From Arcuatula senhousia (taxonomy: Eukaryota > Mollusca > Bivalvia > Mytilida > Mytilidae), in NCBI GenBank assembly GCA_963971305.1, contig CAXARO010000172.1, positions 23,501 to 87,500 on the forward strand: a stretch of DNA of 64,000 nt, written 5' to 3'. Position 1 is the first letter of the stretch, and the number at the start of each line of letters is the position of its first letter. Under the pieces are notes generated by a model that worked only from the letters and a program-made list of their open reading frames with translations, did not search any database and was not told where the DNA came from. The translations under genes and the position numbers were made by a program. Positions 49,497 to 62,408 of this stretch are shown in pieces.

Positions 49497-52400
49497 GTAA
49501 ATATATTTCTTTAATTTTACACGCGGTTAAATGTTAAGGTTAAGGTTAAGGTTACTTTTTAACCTTAACTGTAACCTTAGAGTTAGGGTTAGGGTCATTT
49601 TTAGTACCATGCAACTCAGTTGCAGATTTCTTATGGGACCAAAGTAAAGTTTAAAATTTTATTTAATTATATTAACTTTACAAAAAATGTCAATTTTAAA
49701 ATAAAATAATATAATAATTCCATGTACTTATCAATCTTAGTCCTTTATTTTCAAATTTAAATTTTCTTAATTCAGATTGGATTGTGTACATTTAGTTCCC
49801 AGTACAAGTATAAAAGCCAGTGCTGACACAGTATCGTTCATATGTATCCTAGACGTTGAAGAGAACAGACCTCTGGTAAATATATTTCTTTAATTTTACA
49901 CGCGGTTAAATGTTAAGGTTAAGGTTAAGGTTACTTTTTAACCTTAACCTTAACCTTAGAGTTGGGGTTAGGGTCATTTTTACTACCTTGCAACTCAGTT
50001 GCAGATTTCTTATGGGACCAAAGTAAAGTTTAAAATTGTATTTAATTATATTAACTTTACAAAAAATGTCGATTATGAAATAAAATAATATAATAATTCC
50101 ATGTACTTATCAATCTTAGTCCTTTATTTTCAAATTTAAATTTTCTTAATTCAGATTGGATTGTGTACATTTAGTTCCCAGTACAAGTATTAAAGCCAGT
50201 GCTGACACAGTATCGTTCATATGTATCCTAGACGTTGAAGAGAACAGACCTCTGGTAAATATATTTCTTTAATTTTACACGCGGTTAAATGTTAAGGTTA
50301 AGGTTAAGGTTACTTTTTAACCTTAACCTTAGTGTTAGGGTTAGGGTATTTTTACTACCTTGCAACTCAGTTGCAGATTTCTTATGGGACCAAAGTAAAG
50401 TTTAAAATTGTATTTAATTATATTAACTTTACAAAAATGTCGATTTTAAAATAAAATAGCATTATAATTCCATGTACTTATCAGTCTTAGTCCTTTATTT
50501 TCAAATTTAAATTTTCTTAATTCAGATTGGATTGTGTACATTTAGTTTCCAGTACAAGTATAAAAGCCAGTGCTGAGACAGTATCGTTCATTTGTATCCT
50601 AGACGTTGAAGAGAACAGACCTCTGGTAAATATATTTCTTTAATTTTACACGCGGTTAAATGTTAAGGTTAAGGTTAAGGTTACTTTTTAACCTTAACCT
50701 TAACCTTAGTGTTAGGGTTAGGGTATTTTTATTACCTTGCAACTCAGTTGCAGATTTCTTATGGGACCAAAGTAAAGTTTAAAATTGTATTTAATTATAT
50801 TAACTTTACAAAAATGTCGATTTTTAAATAAAATAGCATTATAATTCCATGTACTTATTATCAATCTTAGTCCTTTTTTTCAAATTTAAATTTTCTTAAT
50901 TCAGATTGGATTGTGTACATTAAGTTTCCAGTACAAGTATAAAAGCCAGTGCTGAGACAGTATCGTTCATTTTTATCCTAGACGTTGAAGAGAACAGACC
51001 TCTGGTAAATATATTTCTTTAATTTTACACGCGGTTAAATGTTAAGGTTAAGGTTAAGGTTACTTTTTAACCTTAACCTTAACCTTAGAGTTAGGGTTAG
51101 GGTCATTTTTACTACCTTGCAACTCAGTTGCAGGTTTCTTATGGGACCAAAGTAAAGTTTAAAATTGTATTTAATTATATTAACTTTACAAAAAATGTCA
51201 ATTTTAAAATAAAATAATATAATAATTCCATGTACTTATCAATCTTAGTTCTTTATTTTCAAATTTAAATCTTCTTAATTCAGATTGGATTGTGTACATT
51301 TAGTTCCCAGTACAAGTATAAAAGCCAGTGCTGAGACAGTATCGTTCATTTGTATCCTAGACGTTGAAGAGAACAGACCTCTGGTAAAAATATTTCTTTA
51401 ATTTTACACGCGGTTAAATGTTAAGGTTAAGGTTAAGGTTACTTTTTAACCTTAACCTTAACCTTAGAGTTAGGGTTAGGGTCATTTTTAGTACCATGCA
51501 ACTCAGTTGCAGATTTCTTATGGGACCAAAGTAAAGTTTAAAATTTTATTTAATTATATTAACTTTACAAAAAATGTCAATTTTAAAATAAAATAATATA
51601 ATAATTCCATGTACTTATCAATCTTAGTCCTTTATTTTCAAATTTAAATTTTCTTAATTCAGATTGGATTGTGTACATTTAGTTCCCACTACAAGTATAA
51701 AAGCCAGTGCTGACACAGTATCGTTCATATGTATCCTAGACGTTGAAGAGAACAGACCTCTGGTAAATATATTTCTTTAATTTTACACGCGGTTAAATGT
51801 TAAGGTTAAGGTTAAGGTTACTTTTTAACCTTAACCTTAACCTTAGAGTTGGGGTTAGGGTCATTTTTACTACCTTGCATCTCAGTTGCAGATTTCTTAT
51901 GGGACCAAAGTAAAGTTTAAAATTGTATTTAATTATATTAACTTTACAAAAAATGTCGATTATGAAATAAAATAATATAATAATTCCATGTACTTATCAA
52001 TCTTAGTCCTTTATTTTCAAATTTAAATTTTCTTAATTCAGATTGGATTGTGTAAATTTAGTTCCCAGTACAAGTATAAAAGCCAGTGCTGACACAGTAT
52101 CGTTCATATGTATCCTAGACGTTGAAGAGAACAGACCTCTGGTAAATATATTTCTTTAATTTTACACGCGGTTAAATGTTAAGGTTAAGGTTAAGGTTAC
52201 TTTTTAATTTTAACCTTAACCTTAGTGTTAGGGTTAGGGTATTTTTACTACCTTGCAACTCAGTTGCAGATTTCTTATGGGACCAAAGTAAAGTTCAAAA
52301 TTGTATTTAATTATATTAACTTTACAAAAATGTCGATTTCAAAATAAAAAAGCATTATAATTCCATGTACTTATCAGTCTTAGTCCTTTATTTTCAAATT

Positions 52401-55400
52401 TAAATTTTCTGAATTCAGATTGGATTGTGTACATTAAGTTTCCAGTACAAGTATAAAAGCCAGTGCTGAGACAGTATCGTTCATTTTTATCCTAGACGTT
52501 GAAGAGAACAGACCTCTGGTAAATATATTTCTTTAATTTTACACGCGGTTAAATGTTAAGGTTAAGGTTAAGGTTACTTTTTAACCTTAACCTTAACCTT
52601 AACCTTAGAGTAAGGGTTAGGGTCATTTTTACTACCTTGCAACTCAGTTGCAGATTTCTTATGGGACCAAAGTAAAGTTTAAAATTGTATTTAATTTTAT
52701 TAACTTTACAAAAAATGTCAATTTTAAAATAAAATAATATAATAATTCCATGTACTTATCAATCTTAGTTCTTTATTTTCAAATTTAAATCTTCTTAATT
52801 CAGATTGGATTGTGTACATTTAGTTCCCAGTACAAGTATAAAAGCCAGTGCTGAGACAGTATCGTTCATTTGTATCCTAGACGTTGAAGAGAACAGACCT
52901 CTGGTAAATATATTTCTTTAATTTTACACGCGGTTAAATGTTAAGGTTAAGGTTAAGGTTACTTTTTAACCTTAACCTTAACCTTAGAGTTAGGGTTAGG
53001 GTCATTTTTAGTACCATGCAACTCAGTTGCAGATTTCTTATGGGACCAAAGTAAAGTTTAAAATTTTATTTAATTATATTAACTTTACAAAAAATGTCAA
53101 TTTTAAAATAAAATAATATAATAATTCCATGTACTTATCAATCTTAGTCCTTTATTTTCAAATTTAAATTTTCTTAATTCAGATTGGATTGTGTACATTT
53201 AGTTCCCAGTACAAGTATAAAAGCCAGTGCTGACAAAGTATCGTTCATATGTATCCTAGACGTTGAAGAGAACAGACCTCTGGTAAATATATTTCTTTAA
53301 TTTTACACGCGGTTAAATGTTAAGGTTAAGGTTAAGGTTACTTTTTAACCTTAACCTTAACCTTAGAGTTGGGGTTAGGGTCATTTTTACTACCTTGCAA
53401 CTCAGTTGCAGATTTCTTATGGGACCAAAGTAAAGTTTAAAATTGTATTTAATTATATTAACTTTACAAAAAATGTCGATTATGAAATAAAATAATATAA
53501 TAATTCCATGTACTTATCAATCTTAGTCCTTTATTTTCAAATTTAAATTTTCTTAATTCTGATTGGATTGTGTACATTTAGTTTCCGGTACAAGTATAAA
53601 AGCCAGTGCTGAGACAATATCGTTCATTTGTGTCCAGGACGTTGAAGAGAACAGACCTCTGGTAAATATATTTCTTTAATTTTACACGCGGTTAAATGTT
53701 AAGGTTAAGGGTAAGGTTACTTTTTAACCTTAACCTTAACCTTAGTGTTAGGGTTTGGGTATTTTTACTACCTTGCAGCTCAGTTGCAGATTTTTTATGG
53801 GACCAAATTTAATGTTGAAATTTTATTTGATGATATTAATTTTACAAAAAAATTCGATTTGAAAAAAAAAATGCTACACCATGATTTCAGAAAATTGTCA
53901 ATATCAGTTCTATATTTACAAAAAGCATATCTTTTTAATTTTTGTAGAAAGTTTGTCTTATTTAACTTATATTGATTCTTTAAATGTTTGATGACAGACT
54001 CTAGTAAACACCTGGTATAACGCTAACTGTTGGCTGCAGGACTTACAAATGCATCCACGTATGCTAGTAGTAAATACCTGGTAAATGCCATACACAAATG
54101 CTACGGGTTATACGAAATCTGTCATTCCGACATTAGAGTTTCATTCAGAGTTAAATAAGATGACAACTTTCTAGAATTTGTTACTTTTAACCTTAACCTA
54201 AGTGTTAGGGTTAGGGTAGTTTTACTACCTTGCAACTCAGTTGCATATTTCTTATAGGACCAAAATAAAGTTTAAACTTTTATTTAATTATATTAACTTT
54301 ACCAAAAATGTCGATTTTAAAATAAAATAACATTATAATTCCATGTACTTATCAATCTTAGTCCTTTATTTTCAAATTTAAATTTTCTTAATTCTGATTG
54401 GATTGTGTACATATAGTTTCCGGTACAAGTATAAAATCCAGAGCTGAGACAATATCATTCGTTTGTATCCTGGACGTTGAAGAGAACAGACCTCTGGTAA
54501 TTATATTTCTTTAATTTTACACGCGGTTTAATGTTAAGTTTAAGGTTAAGGTTACTTTTTAACCTTAACATTAACCTTAGTATTAGGGTTAGGGTATTTT
54601 TACTACCTTGCAACTCAGTTGCATATTTCTTATGGGACCAAAGTAAAGTTTAAAATTGTATTTAATTATATAAACTTTACAAAAAAATGTCGATTTGAAA
54701 AGAAAATAACATTATAATTTTACGTACTTATCAATCTTAGTCCTTTATTTTCAAATTTAAATTTTCTTAATTCTGATTGGATTGTGTACATTTAGTTTCC
54801 GGTACAAGTATAAAAGCAAGAGCTGAGACAGTATCGTTCATTTGTATTCAGGACGTTCAGGAGAACAGACCTCTAGTAAATATATTATTTTAATTTTACA
54901 CGCGGTTAAATGTTAAGGTTAAGGGTAAGGTTACTTTTTAACCTTAACCTTAGTGTTAGGGTTTGGGTATTTTTACTACCTTGCAACTCAGTTGCAGATT
55001 TTTTATGGGACCAAATTTAATGTTAAAATTTTATTTGATGATATTAACTTTACAAAAAAATTCGATTTGAAAAAAAAAAATGCTACACCATGATTTTAGA
55101 TAATTATCAATATCAGTTCTATATTTACAAAAAGCATATATGTTTAATTTTTGCAGAAAGTTTGTCTTATTTAACTTATATTGATTCTTTAAATGTTTGA
55201 TGACAGACTCTAGTAAACACCTGGTATAACGCTAACTGTTGGCTGCAGGACTTACAAATGCATCCACGTATGCTAGTAGTAAATACCTGGTAAATGCCAT
55301 ACACAAATGCTACGGGTTATACGAAATCTGTTATTCCGACATTAGAGTTTCATTCAGACTTAAATGAGATGACAACTTTCTAGAATTTGTTACTTTTAAC

Positions 55401-58400
55401 CTTAACCTCAGTGTTAGGGTTAGGGTAGTTTTACTACCTTGCAACTCAGTTGCACATTTCTTATGGGACCACAATAAAGTTTAAACTTTTATATAATTAT
55501 ATTAACTTTACCAAAAATGTCGATTTTAAAATAAAATAACATTATAATTCCATATACTTATCAATCTTAGTCCTTTATTTTCAAATTTAAATTTTCTTAA
55601 TTCTGATTGGATTGTGTACATATAGTTTCCGGTACAAGTATAAAAGCCAGAGCTGAGACAGTATCGTTCATTTGTATCCTGGACATTGAAGAGAACAGAC
55701 CTCTGGTAATTATATTTCTTTTATTTTACACGCGGTTAAATGTTAAGGTTAAGGTTAAGGTGTTAGGGTTAGGGTATTTTTACTACCTTGCAACTCAGTT
55801 GCATATTTCTTATGGGACCAAAGTAATGTTTAAAATTTTATTTAATTATATAAACTTTACAAAAAATGTTGATTTGAAAAGAAAATAACATTATAATTTC
55901 ATGTACTTATCAATCTTAGTCCATTATTTTCAAATTTAAATTTTCTTAATTCTGATTGAATTGTGTACATTTAGTTTCCGGTACAAGTATAAAAGCCAGT
56001 GCTGAGACAATATCGTTCATTTGTGTCCAGGACGTTGAAGAGAACAGACCTCTGGTAAAAATGTTTCTTTAATTTTACACGCGGTTAAATGTTAAGGTTA
56101 AGGGTAAGGTTACATTTTAACCTTAAGCTTAACCTTAGTGTTAGGGTTTGGGTATTTTTACTACCTTGCAACTCAGTTGCAGATTTTTTATGGGACCATA
56201 TTTAATGTTGAAATTTTATTTGATGATATTAATTTTACAAAAAAATTCGATTTGAAAAAAAAAATGCTACACCATGATTTCAGATAATTATCAATATCAG
56301 TTCTATATTTACAAAAAGCATATATTTTTAATTTTTGCAGAAAGTTTGTCTTATTTAACTTATATTGATTCTTTAAATGTTTGATGACAGACTCTAGTAA
56401 ACACCTGGTATAACGCTAACTGTTGGCTGCAGGACTTACAAATGCATCCACGTATGCTAGTAGTAAATACCTGGTAAATGCCATACACAAATGCTACGGG
56501 TTATACGAAATCTGTCATTCCGACATTAGAGTTTCATTCAGACTTAAATGAGATTAGGGTTAGGGTTAGGGTTAGGGTTAGGGTTAGGGTATTTTTACTA
56601 CCTTGCAACTCAGTTGCAGATTTCTTATGGGACCAAAGTAAAGTTCAAAATTGTATTTAATTATATTAACTTTACAAAAATGTCGATTTCAAAATAAAAT
56701 AGCATTATAATTCCATGTACTTATCAGTCTTAGTCCTTTATTTTCAAATTTAAATTTTCTGAATTCAGATTGGATTGTGTACATTAAGTTTCCAGTACAA
56801 GTATAAAAGCCAGTGCTGAGACAGTATCGTTCATTTTTATCCTAGACGTTGAAGAGAACAGACCTCTGGTAAATATATTTCTTTAATTTTACACGCGGTT
56901 AAATGTTAAGGTTAAGGTTAAGGTTACTTTTTAACCTTAACCTTAACCTTAACCTTAGAGTAAGGGTTAGGGTCATTTTTACTACCTTGCAACTCAGTTG
57001 CAGATTTCTTATGGGACCAAAGTAAAGTTTAAAATTGTATTTAATTATATTAACTTTACAAAAAATGTCAATTTTAAAATAAAATAATATAATAATTCCA
57101 TGTACTTATCAATCTTAGTTCTTTATTTTCAAATTTAAATCTTCTTAATTCAGATTGGATTGTGTACATTTAGTTCCCAGTACAAGTATAAAAGCCAGTG
57201 CTGAGACAGTATCGTTCATTTGTATCCTAGACGTTGAAGAGAACAGACCTCTGGTAAATATATTTCTTTAATTTTACACGCGGTTAAATGTTAAGGTTAA
57301 GGTTAAGGTTACTTTTTAACCTTAACCTTAACCTTAGAGTTAGGGTTAGGGTCATTTTTAGTACCATGCAACTCAGTTGCAGATTTCTTATGGGACCAAA
57401 GTAAAGTTTAAAATTTTATTTAATTATATTAACTTTACAAAAAATGTCAATTTTAAAATAAAATAATATAATAATTCCATGTACTTATCAATCTTAGTCC
57501 TTTATTTTCAAATTTAAATTTTCTTAATTCAGATTGGATTGTGTACATTTAGTTCCCAGTACAAGTATAAAAGCCAGTGCTGACACAGTATCGTTCATAT
57601 GTATCCTAGACGTTGAAGAGAACAGACCTGTGGTAAATATATTTCTTTAATTTTACACGCGGTTAAATGTTAAGGTTAAGGTTAAGGTTACTTTTTAACC
57701 TTAACCTTAACCTTAGAGTTGGGGTTAGGGTCATTTTTACTACCTTGCAACTCAGTTGCAGATTTCTTATGGGACCAAAGTAAAGTTTAAAATTGTATTT
57801 AATTATATTAACTTTACAAAAAATGTCGATTATGAAATAAAATAATATAATAATTCCATGTACTTATCAATCTTAGTCCTTTATTTTCAAATTTAAATTT
57901 TCTTAATTCAGATTGGATTGTGTACATTTAGTTTCCGGTACAAGCATAAAAGCAAGAGCTGAGACAGTATCGTTCATTTGTATTCAGGACGTTCAGGAGA
58001 ACAGACCTCTAGTAAATATATTATTTTAATTTTACACGCGGTTAAATGTTAAGGTTAAGGGTAAGGTTACTTTTTAACCTTAACCTTAACCTTAGTGTTA
58101 GGGTTTGGGTATTTTTACTACCTTGCAACTCAGTTGCAGATTTTTTATGGGACCAAATTTAATGTTGAAATTTTATTTGATGATATTAATTTTACAAAAA
58201 AAATTCGATTTGAAAAAAAAATGCTACACCATGATTTCAGAAAATTATCAATATCAGTTCTATATTAAATTTTACAAAAAGCATATCTTTTTAATTTTTG
58301 CAGAAAGTTTGTCTTATTTAACTTATATTGATTCTTTAAATGTTTGATGACAGACTCTAGTAAACACCTGGTATAACGCTAACTGTTGGCTGCAGGACTT

Positions 58401-59805
58401 ACAAATGCATCCACGTATGCTAGTAGTAAATACCTGGTAAATGCCATACACAAATGCTACGGGTTATACGAAATCTGTCATTCCGACATTAGAGTTTCAT
58501 TCAGAGTTAAATAAGATGACAACTTTCTAGAATTTGTTACTTTTAACCTTAACCTAGGTGTTAGGGTTAGGGTAGTTTTACTACCTTGCAACTCAGTTGC
58601 ATATTTCTTATGGGACCACAATAAAGTTTAAACTTTTATTTAATTATATTAACTTTACCAAAAATGTCGATTTTAAAATAAAATAACATTATAATTCCAT
58701 GCACTTATCAATCTTAGTCCTTTATTTTCAAATTTAAATTTTCTTAATTCTGATTGGATTGTGTACATATAGTTTCCGGTACAAGTATAAAAGCCAGAGC
58801 TGAGACAGTATCGTTCATTTGTATCCTGGACATTGAAGAGAACAGACCTCTGGTAATTATATTTCTTTTATTTTACACGCGGTTAAATGTTAAGGTTAAG
58901 GTTAAGGTGTTAGGGTTAGGGTATTTTTACTACCTTGCAACTCAGCTGCATATTTCTTATGGGACCAAAGTAATGTTTAAAATTTTATTTAATTATATAA
59001 ACTTTACAAAAAATGTTGATTTGAAAAGAAAATAACATTATAATTTCATGTACTTATCAATCTTAGTCCATTATTTTCAAATTTAAATTTTCTTAATTCT
59101 GATTGAATTGTGTACATTTAGTTTCCGGTACAAGTATAAAAGCCAGTGCTGAGACAATATCGTTCATTTGTGTCCAGGACGTTGAAGAGAACAGACCTCT
59201 GGTAAAAATGTTTCTTTAATTTTACACGCGGTTAAATGTTAAGGTTAAGGGTAAGGTTACATTTTAACCTTAACCTTAACCTTAGTGTTAGGGTTTGGGT
59301 ATTTTTACTACCTTGCAACTCAGTTGCAGATTTTTTATGGGACCATATTTAATGTTGAAATTTTATTTGATGATATTAATTTTACAAAAAAATTCGATTT
59401 GAAAAAAAAAATGCTACACCATGATTTCAGATAATTATCAATATCAGTTCTATATTTACAAAAAGCATATATTTTTAATTTTTGCAGAAAGTTTGTCTTA
59501 TTTAACTTATATTGATTCTTTAAATGTTTGATGACAGACTCTAGTAAACACCTGGTATAACGCTAACTGTTGGCTGCAGGACTTACAAATGCATCCACGT
59601 ATGCTAGTAGTAAATACCTGGTAAATGCCATACACAAATGCTACGGGTTATACGAAATCTGTCATTCCGACATTAGAGTTTCATTCAGACTTAAATAAGA
59701 TGACAACTTTCTAGAATTTGTTACTTTTAACCTTAACCTAAGTGTTAGGGTTAGGGTAGTTTTACTACCTTGCAACTCAGTTGCATATTTCTTATGGGAC
59801 CACAA

Positions 59806-59816
59806 TAGGGTTAGGG

Positions 59817-59870
<54 letters not shown>

Positions 59871-59925
59871 GGTTAGGGTTAGGGTTAGGGTTAGGGTTAG
59901 GGTTAGGGTTAGGGTTAGGGTTAGG
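59806..59925 (+). repeat. Interstitial telomere-type tract, about 20 x TTAGGG
   Basis: About 120 bp of TTAGGG with two TTTAGGG variants, in the G-rich sense on the + strand. It begins inside a truncated satellite unit (after gaccacaata) and ends at ttaggcggga. Confidence 0.95.
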
Positions 59926-60120
59926 CGGGATTTTAGTAACCATTTACCGTTCCCCTAATAAAATTAGCTACACCAGCGGTATAAAGCGGTAATTGGTAAC
60001 CTTTATGCGGTAGATGGTTTCTTTTCGGCGGTATTTTTCCATTCCCGTTGCACTTTGGTTCGGGAATGGCGGGAAAATGGTTACCTATGGTAACCTTTTT
60101 GCGTGATAGGTTACTAAGGT
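59926..60120. repeat. ACCGTT/GCGGT-rich palindromic zone
   Basis: Irregular motifs such as catttaccgttcccc, gcggtaattggtaacc, gcggtagatgg and the perfect palindrome ggttacctatggtaacc. Related in motif to the array at 62690-63482 and to 6480-6780. The minus-strand frame 59933-60124 is a by-product. Confidence 0.6.
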
Positions 60121-60561
60121 CCAATGAAAAAAAACTAAGTCCAACTTTTTTTTGGACGTCTTAACAAGTTGAGTTTATTTTTCGTTTTAGACCATTTTGA
60201 ACACTTTGAGATACTTTTGTCGGTACGTTTTTTTTTCTGATGTTTTTTCCTTATGATCATTAATGGTTGGCACGCTACCCTTTTTGTTGTAATTATATCT
60301 TCAGGTTCTTTGAATTTACAAACAATGGGTTAATATTAAATATATACCACATTAAAAGTCAATATCCTACCTCTGAACGTGTTGAGATAATACCAAAGTT
60401 GGGTAAGATAATTTATTTGCGGTATTAGGATTCATGTGTTTTTTTTAGCATAATGTTTCAACAATAACTAAATTCTTTATGAAAACCATGTCATAATTGT
60501 CTCAAAGAGTCGAAATATGATTTACAGCACCAATCTTCATGTTTTAGGATATATTTTGTTC
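60121..60561. other. AT-rich spacer, nothing recognised
   Basis: No repeat, RNA gene or coding frame is visible. Confidence 0.5.
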
Positions 60562-60926
60562 AAAATCAGTGGGTAGTGGTTAACGCGTCGGACTGCTAAC
60601 ACCGAGGTTCGTGGTTCGATCCTCGTCAGGGGTGAAAATTTCATGAGCCGATTTTCCGGCTCTCTCTTGACACCATTTGCGAGGATGGTCTCAAGAAACG
60701 ATGCTAGTCCTTCGGAAGGGACGATAAAAGGTTGTCCCGTGTATGGGGAGAGCAATACCCTGTGCACGTTAAAGACCCCTTTGTAGAGTTCGATAAGAGT
60801 AGGCTCAATGGGGGCCGTCTACAAAGGCCACACTCGCAAACTGCTAGCTGGAGAGGGATTTATAGAAGCATTAAGCTTGTTTCCCAATCCAGGATAAATA
60901 AATATGTTTAAACTAAAATCAGTGGG
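60562..60926 (+). mobile_element. tRNA-derived SINE with 12-bp target-site duplication
   Basis: The perfect direct repeat aaaatcagtggg occurs at 60562-60573 and 60915-60926. Between them is a tRNA-like head (about 60574-60640) with an A-box-like tggttaacgcg, gactgctaaca (Ser GCT-type anticodon arm) and a B box ggttcgatcct. The body includes gtgcacgttaaagacccctt, a string I associate with a conserved central domain of marine-invertebrate SINEs. The 3' end is AT-rich (ataaataaatatg). The minus-strand frame 60537-60767 is a by-product. Confidence 0.85.
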
Positions 60927-61237
60927 TTTTTTTTATAATTAATATTCATAATAAAAATATTACATTTTTCTTAATGGTAAAGTCATTAACTTATCGAAAT
61001 GATTATAAAATGTTTTTTATTATCAAACCTAAGACTAAACTTTCCTAAAATTGTCATCACAGGGCCATGGCCTAATTTAACTCTGAACAACATCCAAGAA
61101 ATTAGTACATGCATTCATTTGAGTCAATAAACATGCATATACATATACATATTCATGCAAAACTTATACTTACAAAGATACATGCACACATAAAAGGTTA
61201 CATACATACATGCATATAAACATACATGCATACAAAC
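60927..61237. other. AT-rich spacer grading into microsatellite
   Basis: Nothing recognised up to about 61130. After that, scattered acatgcatacat variants mark the decayed edge of the microsatellite. Confidence 0.5.
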
Positions 61238-61239
61238 AT

Positions 61240-61300
<61 letters not shown>

Positions 61301-61316
61301 AAACAGACAGACAGAC
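61238..61316. repeat. Microsatellite (CAGA)n
   Basis: cagacagacaga runs from 61241 to about 61297, then continues after an aaaa interruption to 61316. Confidence 0.95.
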
Positions 61317-61451
61317 ACATACATGCATACATACATACATACATACATACATACATACATACATACATACATACATACATACATACATACATACATACAT
61401 ACATACATACATACATACATACATACATACATACATACATACATACATACA

Positions 61452-61480
<29 letters not shown>
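61317..61480. repeat. Microsatellite (ATAC)n
   Basis: About 38 perfect tetramers to 61480, with one early atgc variant. All frames stay open on both strands because the unit contains no stop; none is a gene. Confidence 0.95.
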
Positions 61481-61482
<2 letters not shown>

Positions 61483-61495
61483 GTTTATTGATTGT

Positions 61496-61600
61496 TTTAT
61501 TTTTATTTTTTTTTTTTTTTTGGTTTCTTATTCAATTATTTTTCTTTTGTTTTCATATTTTTTTTTTCTTTTTTTTTTCCTTTTTTACAGTTTTGTTTTC
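61496..61600. repeat. T-rich low-complexity tract
   Basis: Runs of T broken by single C, G or A, directly after the microsatellite. Confidence 0.8.
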
Positions 61601-61627
61601 ATATATTCATGACATTCTGGCTACTTG

Positions 61628-61840
61628 TTAGCAATACGTAGCAACCAGTACTATACTGGTTGCAACACTTCCAATGAGTAAAAGCAATAGTACAATTGCA
61701 AATATGTTCCAAAAACGCTTTCCCTTGGACTTTTGTTCCAAATCCACCTCCACTATTGCCAAACGTGACAAAAGTTCCCTATGATTTTGATTCAAACATT
61801 CTACTGGATTTAATTCAGCCATTTCGATTTGGTTAGACAT
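61628..61840 (-). CDS. Possible small single-pass membrane protein, 70 aa
   Basis: ATG at 61840 reading left. Residues 1-40 are hydrophilic (MSNQIEMAELNPVECLNQNH, then a short acidic helix-like part), followed by a KSKGKRFW basic stop-transfer-like stretch and about 22 hydrophobic residues (IFAIVLLLLLIGSVATSIVL) to the C-terminus. The layout is that of a tail-anchored or small type II membrane protein, which is unlikely by chance, but I know no family. It diverges from 62208-62408 across 367 bp. Confidence 0.4.
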   Translation of the reverse strand: MSNQIEMAELNPVECLNQNHRELLSRLAIVEVDLEQKSKGKRFWNIFAIVLLLLLIGSVATSIVLVATYC

Positions 61841-62207
61841 AATTGATATGAATAAATTGTGAGAAGCTAAGGTTATTGTTTAAACGTGATTTATATATAA
61901 ATAACTGAAAAATTTCAAAAGATCTAGGATTTCTTGAAATTTGGAAAAACCAGGACTAAAAATAGAATATGAAAATTTACAAAAGCTTGCAATGGAAATT
62001 TCTGAATGATTGTGATATTCATCAAATATGAATTAAAACATAGGTTACATCTTTCATAATACAATTTTGGAAAAACCAGCATATTGAAAAATTTCTGAAA
62101 ATTCCCAATTTAGTATTATGTTCAACAGTAAATTTCCTATTTTCATAGAAGTTGAAAAAAATTTTCCTAGATAAAGTGATAAGAAAATTGAAGTTGTTTC
62201 AAAGATA
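61841..62207. other. Intergenic region between divergent small ORFs
   Basis: AT-rich. gattttatatataaataact-like TATA sequence near 61890 would suit the minus-strand ORF. It contains repeated phrases such as ggaaaaaccag (62003-62075) and gaaatttctgaa. No strong feature. Confidence 0.3.
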
Positions 62208-62408
62208 ATGTCTGATAAATTGGATACTATTGTTACATTTGAAAATCTTGAAGACTTGATGCTAGTGTATGCACATGTCGTTGACCTTCACCAATGCCAT
62301 TTAAACAAAAGTACATTTCAGATGTATTTAATGTCAAAGACAGCTAAAGATTGTGTTAAGACATTTTGTGATGTTCTAAACATCAAGTACAAATTGGAGT
62401 TTCATTAA
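62208..62408 (+). CDS. Possible small protein, 66 aa
   Basis: Starts MSDKLDTIVTFENLEDLMLV and ends NIKYKLEFH. It has no signal peptide or membrane segment, and is likely helical with four Cys/His-containing short stretches. An AATAAA (about 62408) overlaps the region just after the stop, as in a compact transcript. No family is recognised. It resembles the 68-aa ORF at 21226 weakly in length and pattern. Confidence 0.35.
   Translation: MSDKLDTIVTFENLEDLMLVYAHVVDLHQCHLNKSTFQMYLMSKTAKDCVKTFCDVLNIKYKLEFH

Larger units (their letters stand above)
49066..59925 (+). repeat. Satellite block 4
   Basis: Starts mid-unit exactly like block 3. 49066 to about 53560 is a regular array of short units; 53560-59800 mixes short and long units and contains a TTAGGG run at about 56553-56590 that restarts the short-unit type. 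It ends in a long telomere-type tract (59806-59925). Confidence 0.95.

Noticed and set aside
1..59925. CRISPR-like array, because of regularly spaced repeats.
   Set aside because: Units are about 375-1,560 bp with no unique spacers, and the genome is animal.
60574..60645. A functional serine tRNA gene.
   Set aside because: The 5' acceptor arm does not pair with the 3' side, and the sequence is embedded in a SINE with a target duplication.
61124..61631. Several overlapping 90-128 aa ORFs on both strands (Tyr-Val-Cys-Met and His-Thr-Tyr-Ile repeats).
   Set aside because: They are translations of the (ATAC)n and (CAGA)n microsatellites, which contain no stop codons in any frame.
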